A stretch of 64,000 nt of DNA from Rhynchospora pubera (lineage: Eukaryota; Streptophyta; Magnoliopsida; Poales; Cyperaceae). Below are positions 1 to 12,313 of the stretch, piece after piece. The notes beneath the pieces are model-generated. The model was given only the letters and a program-made list of their open reading frames with translations, was not told where the DNA came from and did not search any database. The number at the start of each line of letters is the position of its first letter. The stretch's first letter is position 1. The position numbers were made by a program, and so were the translations under genes. The DNA lies in contig CM051462.1 in NCBI GenBank assembly GCA_028095005.1, positions 237,454,973 through 237,518,972 on the forward strand, written 5' to 3'.

Positions 1-2545
1 AAACTTTACTCCCTTATGCAACAACTCTGTCAGTGGCTTGGCAATTTGAGAGAAACCAGCCACAAATCGCCTATAATACCCCGCCAAACCCAAGAAACTT
101 CTTATCTCACTCACTGATTTCGGTTGGCTCCATTCAGTCACTGCCTGCACTTTTGATGGGTCCACAGCCAATCCTTCTCCAGAAATAACATGGCCTAGAA
201 ATGCCACCTTACTTAGCCAAAAATCACACTTTGAAAATTTGCCATACAGCTTACACTCTCTCAGTCTATTCAATACAATCCTAAGATGTTTAGCATGCTC
301 TTCAAATGATCGGGAATAGATCAATATGTCATCAATAAAAACCACAACAAAGGCATCCAGAAATTCCTTAAACACCCGATTCATAAGATCCATAAATGCA
401 GCTGGTGCATTCGTTAAGCCAAACGGCATAACCAAAAACTCATAGTGCCCGTACCTAGTACGAAATGCCGTCTTCTCAACATCACTGGGGCGTATCTTAA
501 GCTGGTGATAGCCCGTTCTCAAATCAATCTTAGAATACACCGATGATCCTTGCAGTTGATCAAACAGATCATCAATGCGTGGCAAAGGATAACGGTTCTT
601 CACCGTCACCTTATTCAACTCACGATAATCAATGCATAACCGTAAGGTACCGTCCTTCTTCCTTACAAACAAAACTGGGGCTCCCCACGGTGAACTGCTG
701 GGTCTAATGAAACCCTTTGCTAATAGCTCTTCCAATTGCACTTTTAATTCCTTCATCTCAGCTGGAGCCATCCGGTATGGAGTCTTGGATATTGGAGTGG
801 TACCAGGCAGCAACTCAATGCCAAATTCCACTTCTCTATCAGGTGGTACTCCAGCTATCTCATCAGGGAACACATCTTTAAACTCTTTCACTACAGCAAT
901 AGTATCAATACTTGCTTTTTCTTCAGCCGCTTCGCCAATAACGGCAGCCAAATATGCGTCACACCCGGCCTGAACCAGGTTACACGCTTCCACCGCTGAA
1001 ATAATTATCATAGGGTCTCCAATAGCTTTGCATTTAAATACACAAGGAGCTAGGCTGCCCGCTTGAAATCGGACCAGCCGCTTTGCACAATCTATCACCG
1101 CATGATGCCGAGTCAGCCAATCAAAACCGAGTAGTGCATCATACCCGGCTATGTCCAAAACTAACATGTCAGCTTTCAATTCACGCCCATTTATCATCAC
1201 CTTAAGTCCCTTACAACATTGCAACACCTCTTTAAAGTAACCAAGTGGGGTCTGAACACTGAGAGCTCTCTCTTGCGACTTAGTCGGCCAGCCGCAACTC
1301 TCCACGAAATCCCTCGCCGCGACCGAATGACTACACCCCATATCGAACAACACAAAAGCTCTCTGACCTGAAATAAAAACATTACCTGTCATAAGTTCGG
1401 TGGGTGCTGTAGAATTTGGGTCATCTTCTTGTTGTGCCTCTTCGGATTCTTCTGGTCTCACTTCCACAGCATGGACGGCCACACGACCGCCCGTTCTTCC
1501 ACCCCGCCATGCAGGATTTCCACGTCCTCTACCCGCCATCCCAAAGGCAGGTCCTCCTCTCACAAAACCTTGTTGCATTTTCGGGCACTCATTCTTCCAA
1601 TGCCCGCTTTCTCCACAATTAAAACACAAACCTTTAGCAACTCGACATTGTGCCTCTGGATGGGGACTGTTACATGTACGGCACCATGCCTTTTGAGTTT
1701 GAGCACCCATGCCAGTCTTGAATTGCACTGGTGCAGAAGATTGAGGTCCTTTCACATTAACAACCGGCTTATTAAATGGAACCGGCTTTACAAACTTAGG
1801 CTTAACATTTCTGGCCTGCCCCCAACTAGACTTTCTTTTGCCATGCCCTTCCATTCTCTCAGCACGATCCATCAGCTCTTGCACTTCCACTTCCCCCGTG
1901 GCATCCAATGCTTGTGCAATGTCTGGGTCAAGCCCATTTAGGTACTGCCTACGATACAAATACTCATCACCGGTCACATCCGGTGCATAACGAGACAACT
2001 CCACAAAAGTATCATTATACTGCCCAACAGTTATGCCCTCTTGAGTAAGAGTAAGAAACTGCTGCCTCAACTGTTCTTTTTGGGCAGAACTCAAGTACCT
2101 CCTTGTAAACACTTGCTCAAACCACTGCCACGGTATCCTTAACTGTTCACCGGTAAAACTCCTTCGTGCAGTTTTCCACCAAAATCTGGCCGAGTTCTCC
2201 AAGTACGGAGTGGCCAGCTCCACCTTGTTTGCATCCGGTACTCTGACCAACTGAAACTTATTATTGATACTCTCCAACCATTCCTCAGCCGCTTTGTACC
2301 CGCCTGTGCCATCAAACCGTGGCGGGTGCTGGCTACCAAAGTCAGCCAATAGCCGCCTGAACTCATTGGCTTCATTCACTGGAGCTGTTGGCACTGCTCC
2401 AAGTTCATGAGTTAAATAGCGGCCTTGTTCATATGCTGCCAACAGTCTAACATCAATGGCAGCCTGTCTACGTATCGTCTCAACCGGTACCGGTTCATCC
2501 GGATTTGGCTCTAAGCCTTCATCATCTGCACGGTTGAGGGGGTCA
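1..2545 (-). CDS. Ty3/gypsy gag-pol polyprotein (partial, runs off left edge)
   Basis: Reading the minus strand from about 2545 to base 1 gives one uninterrupted frame of roughly 845 codons. In order it holds a retrotransposon Gag domain, a CCHC zinc knuckle (CFNCGESGHWKNEC, near 1576-1617), an aspartic protease, then a reverse transcriptase with the FIDD catalytic box at 329-340 and the conserved FLGLAGYYRRF segment near the left edge. RNase H and integrase would lie outside the window. Two signs of decay are visible. The protease active site reads D-M-G where the family has D-T/S-G (near 1340), and the frame is cut off from the likely gag ATG (about 2573) by an in-frame TGA, as if one base had been lost in between. 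The element is typical of plant Ty3/gypsy retrotransposons that pack RNA into virus-like particles and reverse transcribe it in the cytoplasm. Translation was done by eye. Confidence 0.88.
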
Positions 2546-2692
2546 CGCTCACGTGCCCTGCTTCACGTTCCATGGCAACCTGTCCAACTCAAAACCCGTT
2601 AACAAGCAGCCACGTAAAGAAAAGGAACCCGACATACCACGGCCCTTAGACCTACCCCACTCAGACATCCTACCAGTCTGGTTGGGTCATAC

Positions 2693-2707
2693 CATGCTCT
2701 GATACCA
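2693..2707 (-). other. Primer binding site of the Ty3/gypsy element
   Basis: The minus strand reads TGGTATCAGAGC, complementary to the 3' end of initiator methionine tRNA, eleven bases inside the LTR end at 2719. This fixes the polarity: the LTR to the right is the 5' LTR of a minus-strand element. Confidence 0.85.
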
Positions 2708-2718
2708 CTTTAGAAACC

Positions 2719-4716
2719 TGTCACACCCCGCAGCGGCGGCGTGACCGATTTCCGCCGCAAGAACGTGCTTCGCACGCCCTGCAAGGCTTACTGATTGGCC
2801 ACAAGTCAATATGCCATGTGTTAATATACTAAGCACCATGCACTTAACTAGCAACAGTTCCAAACACAAGATTGAGGTTATGCTTGTACATGTGTAACCC
2901 AAAATTTTGCCAGAGTTTCTTTTGTAACTAGTGGTATCCAGCCATAAGGCAAACATCCATACAGTTCATAAGCATTTCCCCAACCCAAATCCCACAAGTA
3001 ACAAGCAAGCAAACATCCAGTTTAAGGAGTTACCCCCATACAAGCATACATTTACACAGTCAAACAAGCAACAGTACATAAGTACATAATACATAGCATA
3101 ACATAATGTACACGGCTTACTTCTCCACTTTCCAGCCCACGCCTTCAAAACCTGGAACCCATGAAAACATGGTACGGTGAGAAAGGAAACCATTTCTCAG
3201 TGCGGTATTTAGTTCCAGCCACGCATGAACCCGAAGTCTCATGTTGCGGAACTAAATACACACTGTTTAATATATAAGAACATAGTTTGCACAGTTTATT
3301 CATAAAACAGTTAGCAATTCATGCTATGCAATGCAAGGCCAGCTAGCAACGATTATCCGAAATCTGCAAATTCAATTCATACAAAAGCCGGCACTTGTTG
3401 GACACCTATCCATGCACAATACTAGGCTGGTTACCAATCAGCCAAGTCATTTCCTTTCCATCAATACAACCAAATAGTACTTAATTGCTGAGAACATTTA
3501 CCCCCTCATAGTCATGAGTCCCGGAACATAAGCGCTTATCTCACGGCCCTTGGAAAGACGGTCGCGACTCCGCTTTCCAAAGATGTAAATGCCATTCATC
3601 ACACAATTAGCACAGCCATACCATATATCACAATTCAGCCACAATAAAATAAACCATTCAATATGCATGTCATGAGATAATAATCCATCATATGCACAGT
3701 CATGTAGCATATATATAATATAGCAATTCATACATGCAGGCTACATGCTAAGTCATGCAAAAACATCAAGCAACATGCATAATATACTTTAAATTTAGCA
3801 CAGCAACAAGAGTTAGGGTCCAGGTGAAATCCGCACCTCAAACCTTATACCGTATACCCGTCGTTCACTGCTGCGGTGCGCCCGCTTCACCGCTCAAATC
3901 CACCGCTTCGGTCTGTTCAAAGTCTGGTTCAAGCAATCAAAACCTTATGTCACAGTCATACTCAACACCAGCCTATAACTCATGCAATTACGTGGTAAAG
4001 GCACCTAGCCAAACACCGTTGCGTGTCTGGTTTGCGGGTGTTTGCAACACCGCTTCATGGTTTGATAGTCAACCAACACCAGACCTATGGTGCTTACTAG
4101 CACATGGTCAGTTAGGGTGCACCAACAGCACTATGCAATGCACCAATTCATCATCCCTAAGGTCTGTTTAAGTTATGGAAACCAGCCGCTATACACAACA
4201 CATGCACCGTCATGAACTTCCCAGCCTGTTTTGGGTAAACCAGGGCCAAAATCATGCACACAACACTATTCTTTACCTTTCCAACTATCCAGCTATGATC
4301 CAAACACTGTTTTTCACTGCCTAACACCTCACAACCAAGCTTAAGTGGTCTGTTTTGGTAAGGAACAGAGCAACTACGAAATTAGGCAAGAAGAGGGGCA
4401 TAATTGTCCATGCAATTGGTGCAGAGAAAGATGTTAAGAGGTGGGGACCAGGTGGCAGCAGACTCTTTCTCCCCCTGCCTAATGACTAAGCAGCTTGGTG
4501 TCATGCAGCTATTGGGGCTGGTCAAACCAGGTTGGACTACCCCTTGGCCAGCTTCAAGGGTCACCACTGGACAATTCCAGTCTTACATGCAAGGGACACT
4601 CCAGTACTCACTGCCAACATGCCTAAGTACAGATTTCATGACTGGGCAGCTACATTAACAATCACACACTCAGACCAGCTGTAACCGTCATGCGTTACAG
4701 CATAATTTGGTCATCA
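2719..4716 (-). repeat. 5' LTR (about 2.0 kb) of the Ty3/gypsy element
   Basis: On the minus strand this block begins TGATGACC (at 4716) and ends GGTGTGACA (at 2719), next to the primer binding site. Nearly the whole length matches 5087-7103 in inverted orientation, with scattered differences; an easily checked match is the block around 3517-3595 against 6210-6290. The TG...CA ends and length suit a large plant gypsy LTR. The exact 5' terminus (4716) is inferred from where similarity between the two copies stops. Confidence 0.75.
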
Positions 4717-5086
4717 TTTTGGTCACAATTTGGGTCATCATACCATGTCATTATACCACGCAATAATTTATTTCAGTTTGGCATACATGATGCATCATAC
4801 ACACATAGTCTGATTGTAAGGCAACCGTTATCATAGCGGGACTTATACCGTTTCCAACCACGCTTTACATGACTGCACTAGTGTCTGGACAGGGACGGGG
4901 GGTATTTTACATGGGTCTCTAGTCAGTCAAGGTCTCAATCACCACCACCCCCCCTAATAGACAGGATGCAAATTGGAGCAACATCTAGTACAGTACTTAC
5001 CAACCCCTGAATTTCCCCCACGCTCTAAGGCCTGGTTGCATGGTGTTTACATGACAGGGACACCGTCAGACAGCCGTATCTCACAA
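4717..5086. other. 370-bp spacer between the two inverted LTRs
   Basis: Unmatched sequence between two head-to-head LTR copies, containing a C-rich run (ccaccaccccccc) near 4940-4953. No gene or other feature was recognised. Confidence 0.5.
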
Positions 5087-7103
5087 TGATGACCAAACTA
5101 TGCTGTAACGCATGACGATTACGGCCGGTCTGCGTGTGCGGTGGTTAACGTAGCTGCCCAGTCATGAAATCTGTACTTAGGCATGTATGGTTGCATGTAC
5201 TGGAGTTGTCCCTATCTTGGAGCACTGGAATTGTCCAGTGGTGACCCTTGGAGATGACCAAAAGGCAGTCCAACTTAGTTTGACCAGCCCCAACAGAATA
5301 GTGACACCAAGCTGCTTAGTCATTTGGTTAGGGAGAGAGGGATTTTCTGCCACTTGGTCCCCACCTCTTAACATATCTCTCTGCACTAATTGCATGGTCA
5401 ATTATTTCCTCATCCCTGCCAAATTCGTATTACCATTGTTTCTTACCAAAACAGACCCCTTAAGCTTGTTTGTGAGGTGCTAGATAGCGAAAAATAGTGC
5501 CGGGATCATAGCTGAACAGTTGGGAAGGTAGAAAGTAAGGTTTTGTGTATGGTTCTGGCCCTATATTACTCAAACCAGGCTGAAAACTGAGCATGGCAGT
5601 GCATAGATCATGGACGGTGGATGGTTTCATGACTCAACCAGATTAAGGCATGATGATTCGGTGCATTGCATAGTATTGTTTGTGCACCCTAACTGACCAC
5701 GTGCTAGTAAGCACCATAGGTCTGGTGATGGTCGGTATTCAAACCATGAAGCGGTGTTGCAAACACCCGCAAACCAGTCACGCAACGGTTTTTGGCTTGA
5801 TGCCTTTATCACGTAATTGCATAAGTTATAGGCTGTTCTTATGCATGACTGTGACATAGGTTTTGTTCAATTGAACCAGACCCTGAGCAAAGTGAATCGG
5901 TGGATTTGAGCGGTGAAGCGGGCGCTTTGCAGCAGTGAACGGCGGGTAAAGCGGTATAAGGTTTGAGGTGCGAATTTCACCTGGACCCTAACTCTTGTTG
6001 TTGTGCTAAACTTAAAGTTTATTATGCATGTTGCTTGATGTTTTTGCATGACTTAGCATGTAGCCTGCATGTATGAATTGATAAAGTATATAAGCTAAAT
6101 GACTGTGCATAGGATGGATTACTATATAATGACATGCATATTGAATGGTTTATATATTGTTGTGGCTGAATTGTGCCATGTGTTATGGATGTGCTAATTG
6201 TGTGATGAATAGCATTTACATCTTTGGAAAGCGGAGTCGCGACCGTCTTTCCAAGGGTCGTGAGATAAGCGCTTATGTTCCGGGACTCATGTCAGTTCTT
6301 GAATGGACTATGAGGGGGTAAATGTTCTCAGCAATTGAGTACTATTTGTTTGTATTGATGGAAAGGAAATGATTTGGCTGATTGGTAACCAGCCTAGTAT
6401 TGTGCATGAATATGTGTCCAACAAGTGTCGGCTTTTGTATGAATTGAATTGGCAGATTCCGGATAATCGTTGCTAGCTGGCCTTGCATTGCATAGCATGA
6501 ATTGCTAACTGTTTTTATGAATAAACTGTGCAAACTATGTTCTTATATATTAAATAGTGTGTATTTAGTTCCGCAACATGAGACTCCGGATTCATGCGCG
6601 GCTGGAACTAAATACCGCACTGAGAAACGGTTCCCTTTCTCACCGTACCATATTTTCATGGGTTCCAGGTTTTGGTTGCGTGGGCTGAAGAGTTGGAGAA
6701 GTAAGCCATGTACATTATGTGATGCTATGTTTTGTATACTTGTGTGCTGGTGCTTGTTTAATGGTGTATTTATATGCTTGTATGTGTGTAAACCCCAGTT
6801 GATAAGTTTACTTGACTGTTGCTTGATGGATTTGGGTTGGGGAAAACATGATAAATTGTGTGAATGATTGTCTTTATGGCTGGATACCAATACTTACAGG
6901 AGAAACTCTGTCAAAATTTTGTTTTGCACAAGTACAAGCATAACCGCAATTTAGTTTTTGGGACTGATTGCTTGCCAACTGCATGGTACCTAGTATGATA
7001 AAATATGGCATGTTGACTGGTGCCCCAGTAGTAAGCCTTGCAGTGTGTGCGAGGCACGTGCCTGTGGCGGAAATCTGTCACGCCACCGCTGCGGGATGTG
7101 ACA
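5087..7103 (+). repeat. Solo LTR of the same Ty3/gypsy family, inverted relative to 2719-4716
   Basis: This plus-strand copy begins TGATGACC and ends GATGTGACA. It is flanked by CACAA (5082-5086) and CATAA (7104-7108), a five-base target duplication with one change. No primer binding site or gag follows it, so it looks like a solo LTR left by recombination. It diverges from the minus copy by small indels and substitutions. Confidence 0.72.
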
Positions 7104-7108
7104 CATAA

Positions 7109-7671
7109 GAAACCTAGACCCCATCCAGAATTAGTAGGTTATGATTACATTATTATTATGTAATGCATTTCATGCCCTATCGGTAGATAAGCATGGCAAT
7201 TCAGGTTGAATTGGCAGACAGATCAAATTATTGATTTATTTGTACTGTTTTAAAACCAAGTTTAGTAGAATCAAAGAAACCAAACTGTTGCATAGAATTT
7301 TTTAAATCTAAATCAATATGTACATTGAACAAGTTCAAACTAAAAAACTAATCACACTTTTTCATGGAACTTTCAGAAAAAATGCAATATTATTCAAAAA
7401 GTCTATAGGAACTTGTTAAAGAAAAAGGATAACCAAAACATAAATAAGATAAGTAGATAACCATTATATTTAACAGGCTCCACGAACTCTGTACACGAGA
7501 ACATTTTTACAAAAGTGAAAAAAAAAGGACATAATGAAGGGAAAAAAAACTGTTACATAAGTGAGAAACAAAACTTCTCCCAGTATGCCATATTTGTCTA
7601 GCCACAAAAACTCTCCGATTCAGCAAACACACCATTCAAAATTGGAACTGCGGGTCATCTCCTTTCCAAAT
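7109..7671. other. Intergenic, 3' flank of the GA 2-oxidase gene
   Basis: AT-rich sequence between the solo LTR and the stop codon of the GA 2-oxidase gene. It presumably includes that gene's 3' UTR. No ORF, RNA gene or repeat was recognised. Confidence 0.5.
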
Positions 7672-9503
7672 TCACTGGAGAGAACAATCTCGGTTCATTA
7701 TCTGGTTATATGTTGCCTTCTCAAAGTGGCCAAGCCTGTAGTCAGCTAGTCTAGTCTTGTAAGCTGCTTTTTTGTACTCTCCCCAAGTGAACTCTCTGTA
7801 CATGCTCTCTTCTCCCTCTTGCATTAATTCTGGCAGCGGCGTGATTCTCTGACTGAGAGGTGGGCCCGCGAAGAATATCATGGATAGTCTTGAACTGTGC
7901 TCTGGCGCCACCACCCTGTGCTTGACGCTCTTAAATCTCCCGTTTGTAAGTACCTATCATATTTTGACATATTATCAAAAGTTCGCATAGCAATAGTCAT
8001 AGAATAAATTTTAGTACTTATTTAACAACGTTTAACAGTTGATGATAATACAGTTATAAAAATATATAATTGTTTGATTAAATTATTGTCACATTTAAAA
8101 AAAAAAAGAAAAATCAGATGTTGATATATCTTTTTCACGCTCATATGCATGTTAATGCAATGTACATTCTAAATTATTTTATTTCTGGAAAAAAGAGGAG
8201 AAGTTAATGTAAAAAATTAGTTAAATATAAACCTGTAAAGAGTCGCCAACAATAACGAAAAAGGAGTTGGGGTCTGGTGGAGCTGATACCCATCTCCCGT
8301 CCTTGAGAGCAAATTGCAATCCACCAACACTGTTGGATCTCAAAATGGATATCAATTGCGGGTCGGTGTGCTCGCCGAACCCGGTAACTCCGGACTTCAA
8401 CCTGGGGCACGGCGGGTAATGGTTCAGCCTCAATATTTGATCGCTTTCTTCATTTTCTATCAGACTGCTAAATACATCTTCGGTTTGAATTTGTAACCCG
8501 TTTGCAATCTGTTGCAATATTTGAGAGGCTAGGTCCCTCATTGCTGTTATGTATTCATTCAATGCTGAGCTGAAATAACATAGCATTATATATAACAAAA
8601 ATAAAGTAAGTCAAAACGATGCACACTCAATTAGAGTGTTATAACAATATATAATAACAACAATAACAGCTTCAGATAAAGGAAAAATGCTTTTAGAAAC
8701 TATATATCTATTCATGCCATATCAATATTGTGGCTCTTATTGGTACCAACTTACCAGTTGCCGCGTGGGAGCCACATATTAATATTACCCATTGGATATA
8801 AAATAAGCAGAATTTAGTGCAGCCATAAAAAATTGAGGAGATTTTAATTTGGACCCATATCGAAACTCTCTCAGACAAAACGACTTGGTTTGGCCTTACG
8901 TTCAATTTTTCTTTTGCTGATATCATGCAAATTTTTTCGCTCTTTGTCATGTTCATAGTGATGCAAGAAAAATAAGGTTTTTTATTTGAATTGAGTATGT
9001 CCTGACAATTTAATTCTATAAAGATCAATATATATGAATTTAAATCACAAAATGCAGTTCGACCCAACAAAACTACCAAATTGCATGAAATGTCCTTACC
9101 AAAACATGCGAGAAGAAACTTCAAAACCAGGCATGGAAACTTGATCAACTGCACTATTCTTGATTGCAAATAGAAGATACTCCAACCAACCCATATCACC
9201 ATTCAGCCCTATACACTTGTTACCGTACCCCATTGGCGCCTTTGCCGCTGCCCATCCCTCTTTCTTGGATTGAGCCAAAGAGAAGAACTCTCGAGCTCCG
9301 TCCTCCAGTCTCTCAACGAGTTCCATGTCCACGCCATGATGTGTAACTTTAAAGAACCCAAAAGATTTGCATGCGTTTATAATGGATAGTGCCGGTTCAG
9401 GCTTCGAGAGATCAATGGTGGGAACATACGAGATGTGAGGAATTTGTTTTGCGGATTTGAGGAGCGGAATCTGGTCTAGGGATGGAGTTGTTAGTACTAC
9501 CAT
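7672..9503 (-). CDS. GA2OX: Gibberellin 2-oxidase (C19-GA2ox type), three exons
   Basis: This gene encodes a 2-oxoglutarate/Fe(II)-dependent dioxygenase that inactivates bioactive gibberellins by 2-beta hydroxylation. The exons are 9503-9100, 8569-8233 and 7953-7672, joined by GT/AG introns of 530 and 279 bp, giving 340 aa, the normal length for the family. The N-terminal DIOX_N domain contains the SFGFFKVTHHGV segment. The catalytic core has RLNHYPPCP, the iron ligands H and D in GFGEHTDPQ, the third ligand H in SVKHRV, and RLSMIFF, which supplies the 2-oxoglutarate-binding R-x-S. GFGEHTDPQ and NGRFKSVKHR are characteristic of the C19-GA2ox group. The ATG at 9503 opens with MVVL, as in known GA2ox proteins. 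Minus-strand TATA-like sequence lies about 110 bp upstream. GA2ox is separated from GA3ox/GA20ox by motif only; substrate preference is not proven. Confidence 0.93.
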
Positions 9504-9611
9504 GATTTAAACTTGTGTAGTGATGAACTATGTAATAAGAGATCAGAAGAGAAGAGAAAAGGAAGGAAGAGGAGATTGTGTTTATTGTGTTCTTGGTAGG
9601 TCTTAATTATG

Positions 9612-9624
9612 GCTTATATATAGT
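9612..9624 (-). promoter_or_regulatory. Candidate TATA box of the GA 2-oxidase gene
   Basis: The minus strand reads CTATATATAAGCC about 110-120 bases before the ATG. The leader between them is pyrimidine-rich on the minus strand (CTCCTCTTCCTTCC), a common plant 5' UTR feature. Confidence 0.5.
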
Positions 9625-10900
9625 TTGTGAGAAGCAGGAGGTGGACTGAATCTTTTCCTAGAGATGCATGCTATATTGCTTCGGTATCACTGACATGTGG
9701 GCACAGTACCTGAATTAAATTCTCCATGCTGCTTAGTCCCTATCATTGTTCCAATCTTTTCTGAGGGGGACCCCAGGACGGAGAATATTTTATTCCGTGT
9801 GGAAAATTTTAATGAATCAGCGTCAAATTATTATAGTGCAAATAGTTATTGGTGTAAAATTGCCTGATATTGTAAAAATAGTTTTTTTTTTTTTTTTGCC
9901 CAGTATATGTCAAGTTCCGATCACAATTATTTTACATTAATTATCAATATTTTGTTAAATTTACAGTTCCTGTAATCTAAGTACAGGAACTTTGTAACTC
10001 AAAAAGAAAAAAAAGATACATGAAATTTAGACATTTAGTGTGTGAATTGGGAGCCGAAAATTAAGAAATGGCGCAATGTTAAATAAAGGGAAAAAAAACA
10101 CTCAAATGGACCAGGCCATGATTAACAAGGCCAGAAAGGCCCAATACACAAACTTAATTCGGGAGCTCACAGGGGAGAGATAAATTATGGACAAAAATGG
10201 GCCGGATCAAAGTAGCCTAAAGTAGGAATAGCAAAAAAAGGAAAATTCTTCGCATGTCACTCGGATTCGATTCATTAATTATTCGCAATTAGTTCGATTC
10301 AAATTGATTAGAGCTAGACATATGACAGTTTCAGTTTCGCTGAGCTATATTTTTTTTAATAGAAAAATATTCTAATTTATTTCGTCAAATTCGTCAAAAT
10401 TTCTGATGTAAAATGTAAAAAATCTCCCGTCAAAATTTCTAATGTAAAATATAAAACATCTCCCATATAAGTTCAAAATTAGTAATTTAAAAGCCGCCCG
10501 TATAAATTTGGAATAAATATTTTGCCCAAAAATTTTTTGCCAAAGTAACTTCTTGCATAAATTAAGATCAACTAATCAGCGAAAATTAGAGAGTTCAAAT
10601 TGCATGTCGTAAGAGGAGATATTTATTTTCTATAGATTAGAGATGAAATACTTTAGATTTCCAAATATACCTCAGATCTTAATTAAATATTGATCGGTAC
10701 GACTATGTTTTATAGAGTCGCATCATAATTAAAATTGGCATTACCGATAAGGCAGAAGTTTATTTTGACAAATAATTGCACATCAAAACAACAAATTGCA
10801 CAATAGATTGAAGTTTTATCAATAATTATAACATTATTAAAAACGAACATACAAAATCTCGTAACTAATAGCTCTATGGTCGGAGGAGAGCAGAAGTGCA
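9625..10900. other. Intergenic, AT-rich
   Basis: Upstream region of GA2ox on its right side, with a poly-T run at about 9882-9898 and many short A/T tracts. No coding sequence or bounded element was found. Confidence 0.4.
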
Positions 10901-10909
10901 TTAACTTTG

Positions 10910-11270
10910 GAGATGGGCTAAAATCAGTCACGACTGACGGATGCAACCGTCAGTTACGATCAAATCTCAATTTTTGAGATTCTTATAATCGATCCGAACC
11001 GTTCAATGTGTTCTCCATATTTACTATTTTTTTGAGATTTTTAAATTTCATAGTTATTGAAGGGTTCAGAATTGTTTAGATTAAGAATTTTGTAAAATAT
11101 CAAACAAATACTAAAAAATTTCAGAAAAAATATAAAATTTTGTCTCCAACGAGATTTCAATATGGAGAACACATTGAACGGTTCGGATCGACTGTTAGAA
11201 TCTCGAAAATTGAGATTTGATCGTAGTTGACGGTTGCATCCGTCAGTCGTGGCTGATTTTAGCCCATCTC
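10910..11270. mobile_element. Mutator-type MITE, 361 bp, 9-bp target duplication
   Basis: Begins GAGATGGGCTAAAATCAG and ends CTGATTTTAGCCCATCTC. Almost the whole element is a long imperfect inverted repeat folding back around 11080. TTAACTTTG flanks both sides (10901-10909 and 11271-11279); nine bases is the hallmark of Mutator-like transposition. No coding capacity. Confidence 0.88.
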
Positions 11271-11362
11271 TTAACTTTGACGTAACTAGGACATTAACTG
11301 AAATATGAACAGAAAAGTGCATTGAAAATGAATATGACGTAACTAGGGCGTAGAGCTGATTT

Positions 11363-12294
11363 TTTTTTTTAAGGGGCGGATGGTAAAGTACCAAATCGAT
11401 AAAGTTTATTAATAAAAAAATAAAGAATATATGTACAAGTACAAAAGGTAATAAAAAAAGGTGAATAATTAAAATTACTGAGTCCTATACAGCAAAAGAA
11501 AAGACACTAAGCATGTTTTCTCCAAGAATTTATACATGCAGAAATTTCTTTAAGTAAGAGATCCGGTGGGGTGATGCAGTTCGAGAAAATCCTCCTATTG
11601 TGTGCCTTCCAAACGTTTCAAGTCGTGGCTGTCCAAATGATGTCCCACAACTTCAATCCCGGATGTCTTTCAGAGAGCCATAATTCATCTAACTCGAGGG
11701 CGAGGTTGAGCAGAGGAAGATTGAAATAAAATTGCACCCGAGACCACACTAAGAATGCATGCTGGCAATGAAGAAAGAGATGAGATGCGGTCTCCAATGA
11801 ATTTGTATCACAGCAGGGACAGAAGCAGGAGATGGTCAGCCGCGTAGTAAAAAATTATGATGTGTCAACAATCTATCTTGAAGTATTGCAAGAGAGGTTT
11901 GGCTCAATTTGAATATCACTGGATTAATTCCTCGGTCTGTTGTCAGCATTTTCGAATTCATTTGTTCCCGAACGACGCCAATCATTTCTGCAACAAAGGC
12001 GACAACTGTGCTCTGGGCATTGTGGTTAGAACGGAATAACAGGTATTTTAGAAATGCAAGGAGGACAGCTGCAGTTCTCAGTGGTTGGATCACACAGGAG
12101 GCGGGAATTTTCGTCAGATGGAGTTAATTGCTTAGGAGCAAGTTTTTCTGTCTTTCTTTAATTTAATTTTATTTTCTTTTGTTTTGTTCCTTTTCTGTTT
12201 ATTTTATCTGGGTAGCCTCTGTCTAGTCTCTCTAAAAAAAAAACAATCTATCTTGAAGTAGCGATCGAAGGAAGACTTTGATTCTCGGAGGTGA
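11363..12294 (-). mobile_element. 5'-truncated L1-type LINE (older, host of a second insertion)
   Basis: A 19-bp target duplication TAGGGCGTAGAGCTGATTT sits at 11344-11362 and 12295-12313. The insert starts with a T run at 11363-11370, the complement of a poly-A tail, so it lies on the minus strand. Minus-strand translation around 12290-11520 gives the C-terminal zf-RVT region of L1 reverse transcriptase (a RIKVFLRSLLQDRLLTHHN-like segment, then CCFCPCC and ETASHLFLHC), now with stops. A second LINE is inserted in it at 11886-12241. Confidence 0.85.
11886..12241 (+). mobile_element. 5'-truncated L1-type LINE nested in an opposite-strand LINE
   Basis: Perfect 19-bp target duplication AACAATCTATCTTGAAGTA at 11867-11885 and 12242-12260. 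The insert ends in a poly-A tail (12232-12241), so it lies on the plus strand. Translation gives TVLWALWLERNNRYFRNARR, the usual W-x2-W-x2-RN C-terminus of plant L1 ORF2. Only the last few hundred bases were inserted, as expected from incomplete target-primed reverse transcription. Confidence 0.88.
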
Positions 12295-12313
12295 TAGGGC
12301 GTAGAGCTGATTT

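Noticed and set aside
1400..1941. Overlapping plus-strand open frames opposite the gypsy gag-pol region
   Set aside because: They are antisense shadows of the minus-strand gag-protease frame, which has recognisable domains.
3755..4171. 138-codon plus-strand frame inside the LTR
   Set aside because: It lies wholly within the 2-kb LTR, has no recognisable domain, and the inverted copy does not keep it open.
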